A stretch of DNA of 64,000 bases from Carallia brachiata (Eukaryota; Streptophyta; Magnoliopsida; Malpighiales; Rhizophoraceae), in NCBI GenBank assembly GCA_021464245.1, contig JADCRB010000001.1, positions 4,012,829 to 4,076,828 of the forward strand. The letters run 5' to 3'. The notes under the pieces are model-generated. The model was not told the origin of the DNA. It searched no databases and saw only the letters and a list, made by a program, of their open reading frames with translations. The translations under genes and the position numbers were made by a program. Numbering within the stretch: position 1 is the first letter of the stretch; each line of letters begins with the position of its first letter. Positions 61,182 through 64,000 of this stretch are shown here, piece by piece.

Positions 61182-63952
61182 CAATTGCTATCAGAGAAGC
61201 TGCAGCCAACGTTGAACCAAAGCATGAAAAAGAGATTAATTCTCTTCTGAATGGTTACACAGCAGACGTAAAATACATGGCTTCAATTGTGCCATCTCAC
61301 CCCACGGATTCCGAACAACTAGGTTTTTTTTTTGTTTTTTTTTGTGTTTTCCTCTACATTTCTTAAATTAAAGAAGAAGTCATGCCTTTGTTTTCCCCTT
61401 TATTTATCTTTTCTCCAAATGTTTCGTTACCATGGGGATTCATTTTCTCATGTGGTGTTTGTTACGGTTTATCAGTTACGTTTTTTTTTTTAGTCAAGAT
61501 TCATCCCATGAAAGATCATAGGTCTTGCTATTTGCTTCGCTTTTACCTACCTCTTTGGTCATAATTTGGTGCCTCTTATCTAACGATGTAATAAAATGAT
61601 CATGAATTCTTCTCCTCCACTGTCTCTAGTGACCTACGAGTACTTAAGAAGTCTTGAACTATGAGTTAATTTATGTGATTGTTGTTTCTATTGTATATTA
61701 TTGCTTTATTAATGTGTTCAATTTTCATTGTAATGTGAAGAATTGTATTTTGGGCATTGGTGTTTTGTTAGCATGAGTTCTAGTTAGGTTTCCAAGAATT
61801 TTCATAAGATTGGAGCACAAGTTTTCTAACATAGTTTGGGATATCTTAAAACTCAGCTATAGCGGTTTTTAACTTCAAAAGACATCAGTTTGAGGAAAAC
61901 CCATGGGATGCTTGACGCCTGGCCGCTTGGGCTCTTGATACTTATGTATCACATAGGTGTTAGATGCATCTCTCTCAGGTAAATTAACAAGGTCACAACT
62001 CCATGTTGGAAGAATCAAGTAGATAAGTTTTGTTAATTTGTTTGTATTAATGCTTTTCTTGGAAGGGCACCGTCACAATGAACATTGACCTTGTGAAGTT
62101 TGCTAGCATGTTACTTGCGCAACTTAGGCATGTTTCTAAGATTTTCTCACCATTGCATCTTTGCATTTTGTTTTGTTTTTATCTATTTTTTGTTTCTTTT
62201 AATCCCCCTATAATCTTGCTTTTGTAGATCTTTGTTTACTACTATGCTCTCAATAAAACTGGTTATTCATAATAGGTACTCTATGTTTGATGACATTGCA
62301 GCATTCCTATGCATTTGTATTTGTTTTCAAGAAAACAAATACAAATTCCCAAGAAATGGATTGGAAAAAGTTGAGAATTCTTAGGAAGACATAGTCACAA
62401 TGTGCATCTCAGAGGAGTAGTTGCCAAGAGCTGGAGATGAGATCAGTAATGGTGGAATTGATGAACAACAATATTATTGTTGCATAGGAAGATGATCATC
62501 GTTATCATAGAATTTGACCAAAAATCATTATTATTCCAGTTTTTTTTGATACATATTCTTCAGATATTACTCAAGGGAGTGGGAGCACACTTGCTAATAT
62601 TCATGAAAATATTACCATGGCAGATGAACATTTTCAAGCTCCATTGTCCTCATTAGATGAAGCTGTTAGTACTTTACCTTATCCCATGGGTGTGGACTTC
62701 TCTTCCAATCTAATACAGGTGTGTTAATTTCTTTGTTTGTGTTTCAACTATTTTACAAGCTTCTTATACTAATCCAAATTAAGAAAAAATGATTGATGGA
62801 GGCATTTGACAGGTCACTTTTTATGGGACCAAAACTTACTTGAAATATTCAAAAATCAGTAACAGCCTTTTTATTTAATTGAATCATCTTTATGTGCATG
62901 ATATGACTGTCTCTTTTTCCTCAAAAACTACATTTCAAGGACCATTCTGCTTTATTAGCTAAGCAATTGATCAAAAACTCATTATTAATTATTTTATGGA
63001 CCGTATATATCATATTATACATGCCAATTTTCTACTTAGTACCATTGGCTTTGTTCACACTTCCTAGATTGAGAAACGATCAAAATACAATCCTTAGGCT
63101 AAATAAATGGCTGAATGTAAAATCAGCAACCTGTTGGCTCTTAGTGTGTTAATGCTAACTAGTCCTGTTATTTCATAAGTTATCATTATTTTTTCTAATA
63201 TTCCTCTATAGCAGCCAGATATGGGCTATAAATGATCTTATTGATGTTCTAATGTTATGCATTATATTCACCTATTAGATTGCACCTGTGAGTCGATGGA
63301 TATATGTTCCAGTCTGCCAACTTGAAAGCTTTTATTTTGCCACCTGTCTCATTTTTTTATAACTTTTTTTGGCAATCAATGGCATGAAGAAAAAGGAAAA
63401 AACATTACATTTCTGGAATTTTTGTGCCAGAATACAACGGGACTACGATTTTTTGCAACAATAGTACTTTCTGCAACAAAAAAAGTAGTACATTTTTTTT
63501 TTGTTGGAAACATCATTGTCGTTGCAAAAAATTGTAGTCCTGTTGCATTAAGGCAAAAAATCGGGCAAAAAAACTTTCGAAAACGTAATGGCGCTTGAAG
63601 AAAAATGAACCATGGAGCATGCAATTAGTCTTCATTTTTCTTTTGTTAGCAACAAAATTAGTGGCTAGGGGTTTTTACTTTTTAGACAATAATTGTTCTG
63701 AAAATTTGCAATTAATTGTATATTCACTCTTGGCTTCTATCATGGCATTAATAGAAGTTGCTTTCTTACATGTAATAGATGAATGATAATGTCAATAGGA
63801 AGCCATCTATAGTTGAACTAAATGGAATTAGCAAGTTATGCCTCAATCGCTTTGCAACTCATGTTCGTACCTATCTTTTGGAGAGTAGCTTCCAAAAAAT
63901 GCTACATGCTCCTTTTCCTCTTCATTTGGAAAGGACCATCTATGTTAACTAA
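61182..63952 (+). CDS. three-exon gene model, protein unrecognised, 5' end uncertain
   Basis: Exon A: 61182 (or 61195) to 61322, reading IREAAANVEPKHEKEINSLL then NGYTADVKYMASIVPSHPTD, ending in phase 1 at G|GTTTTT. Exon B: 62564-62718, between TTCTTCAG and CAG|GTGTGT, completing GAT and reading ITQGSGSTLANIHENITMAD then SLDEAVSTLPYPMGVDFSSN. Exon C: 63779-63952, after a TAATAG acceptor, reading MNDNVNRKPSIVELNGISKL then FATHVRTYLLESSFQKML and stopping at TAA. Phases agree at both joins and no stop occurs. I recognise no family. The start codon must lie upstream, as TAA precedes exon A in frame. Introns hold a 16-bp perfect hairpin and a MITE. It could be a fragment of a larger gene. Confidence 0.4.
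62313..62346. repeat. perfect 16-bp inverted repeat
   Basis: ATTTGTATTTGTTTTC, a two-base AA loop, then its exact complement. It lies in the first intron of the gene model at 61182. Confidence 0.85.
63395..63595. mobile_element. fold-back MITE, probably MULE-derived
   Basis: The two halves are inverted copies: AACGGGACTACGATTTTTTG (from about 63437) faces the complement of AACAGGACTACAATTTTTTG (to about 63540). Pairing continues outward to CATTAC/GTAATG at 63403 and 63590. The exact 10-mer TGAAGAAAAA flanks both sides (63385-63394, 63596-63605), a 9- to 10-bp target duplication as in Mutator-type elements. Located in the second intron of the gene model. Confidence 0.65.
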
Positions 63953-64000
63953 ACTCTATATGTGCATGTTACATGGACAATCAAGCAGGGAAGGCCAGTT

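Overview
This is a repeat-dense, AT-rich stretch of plant nuclear DNA. GT-AG introns, plant retrotransposon lineages and a plant-specific plastid-type protein point to a eudicot, probably one with a moderately large genome; the species cannot be named from this window. No rRNA, intact tRNA, CRISPR array or bacterial-type operon was seen.

Only one gene is clearly intact. It lies on the + strand at 12104-19137: ten exons with fully consistent phases giving a 728-residue protein with two SRPBCC (polyketide cyclase/COQ10-like) domains and two copies of a C-terminal motif, resembling the plant family that includes Arabidopsis At5g08720. A second, unrecognised three-exon gene model (about 61182-63952, +) is supported only by matching splice signals and phases. 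A possible short transcription unit (about 53140-55130, +) carries an in-frame duplicated Lys-rich segment.

Most of the rest is mobile DNA. (1) 937-5420: Ty1/copia LTR element (+) with TSD TCTAT, two LTRs about 3 percent apart, an in-frame gag-integrase deletion and two frameshifts. (2) 19905-25276: MuDR-like MULE (transposase on -) with about 31-bp TIRs and a 9-bp TSD (7/9), inserted beside a relic of a LINE-type RNase H domain. (3) 26358-36972: old Sirevirus (SIRE/Maximus-type copia, -) with TSD CTTAA, an extra 3' ORF and GGTCGACC-rich minisatellites. (4) 37446-40162: possible PIF/Harbinger-like element with TSD TTA. (5) 40518-42116: non-autonomous hAT element with an exact 8-bp TSD. (6) about 47880-48399: remnant of a CACTA element with one terminus. 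(7) 63395-63595: small fold-back MITE. An unnamed AT-rich dispersed repeat occurs three times between 42.5 and 50.6 kb.

Gene relics lie between these elements: frame-broken exon-like pieces around the copia insertion (387-6453), an orphan exon with a single nonsense codon (8117-8605, -) and the 3' part of an amidase gene with three frame breaks (57786-58500, -). The amidase relic sits inside a decayed array of about 185-bp repeats (55.8-58.9 kb). The window reads as a gene-poor region that has collected nested and adjacent transposons around one conserved housekeeping-type plastid gene. No convincing new multi-gene system was found. The most unusual items are the self-complementary primer-site region of the copia element, the GTCGAC minisatellites of the Sirevirus, and the unrecognised three-exon gene with a perfect hairpin and a MITE in its introns.
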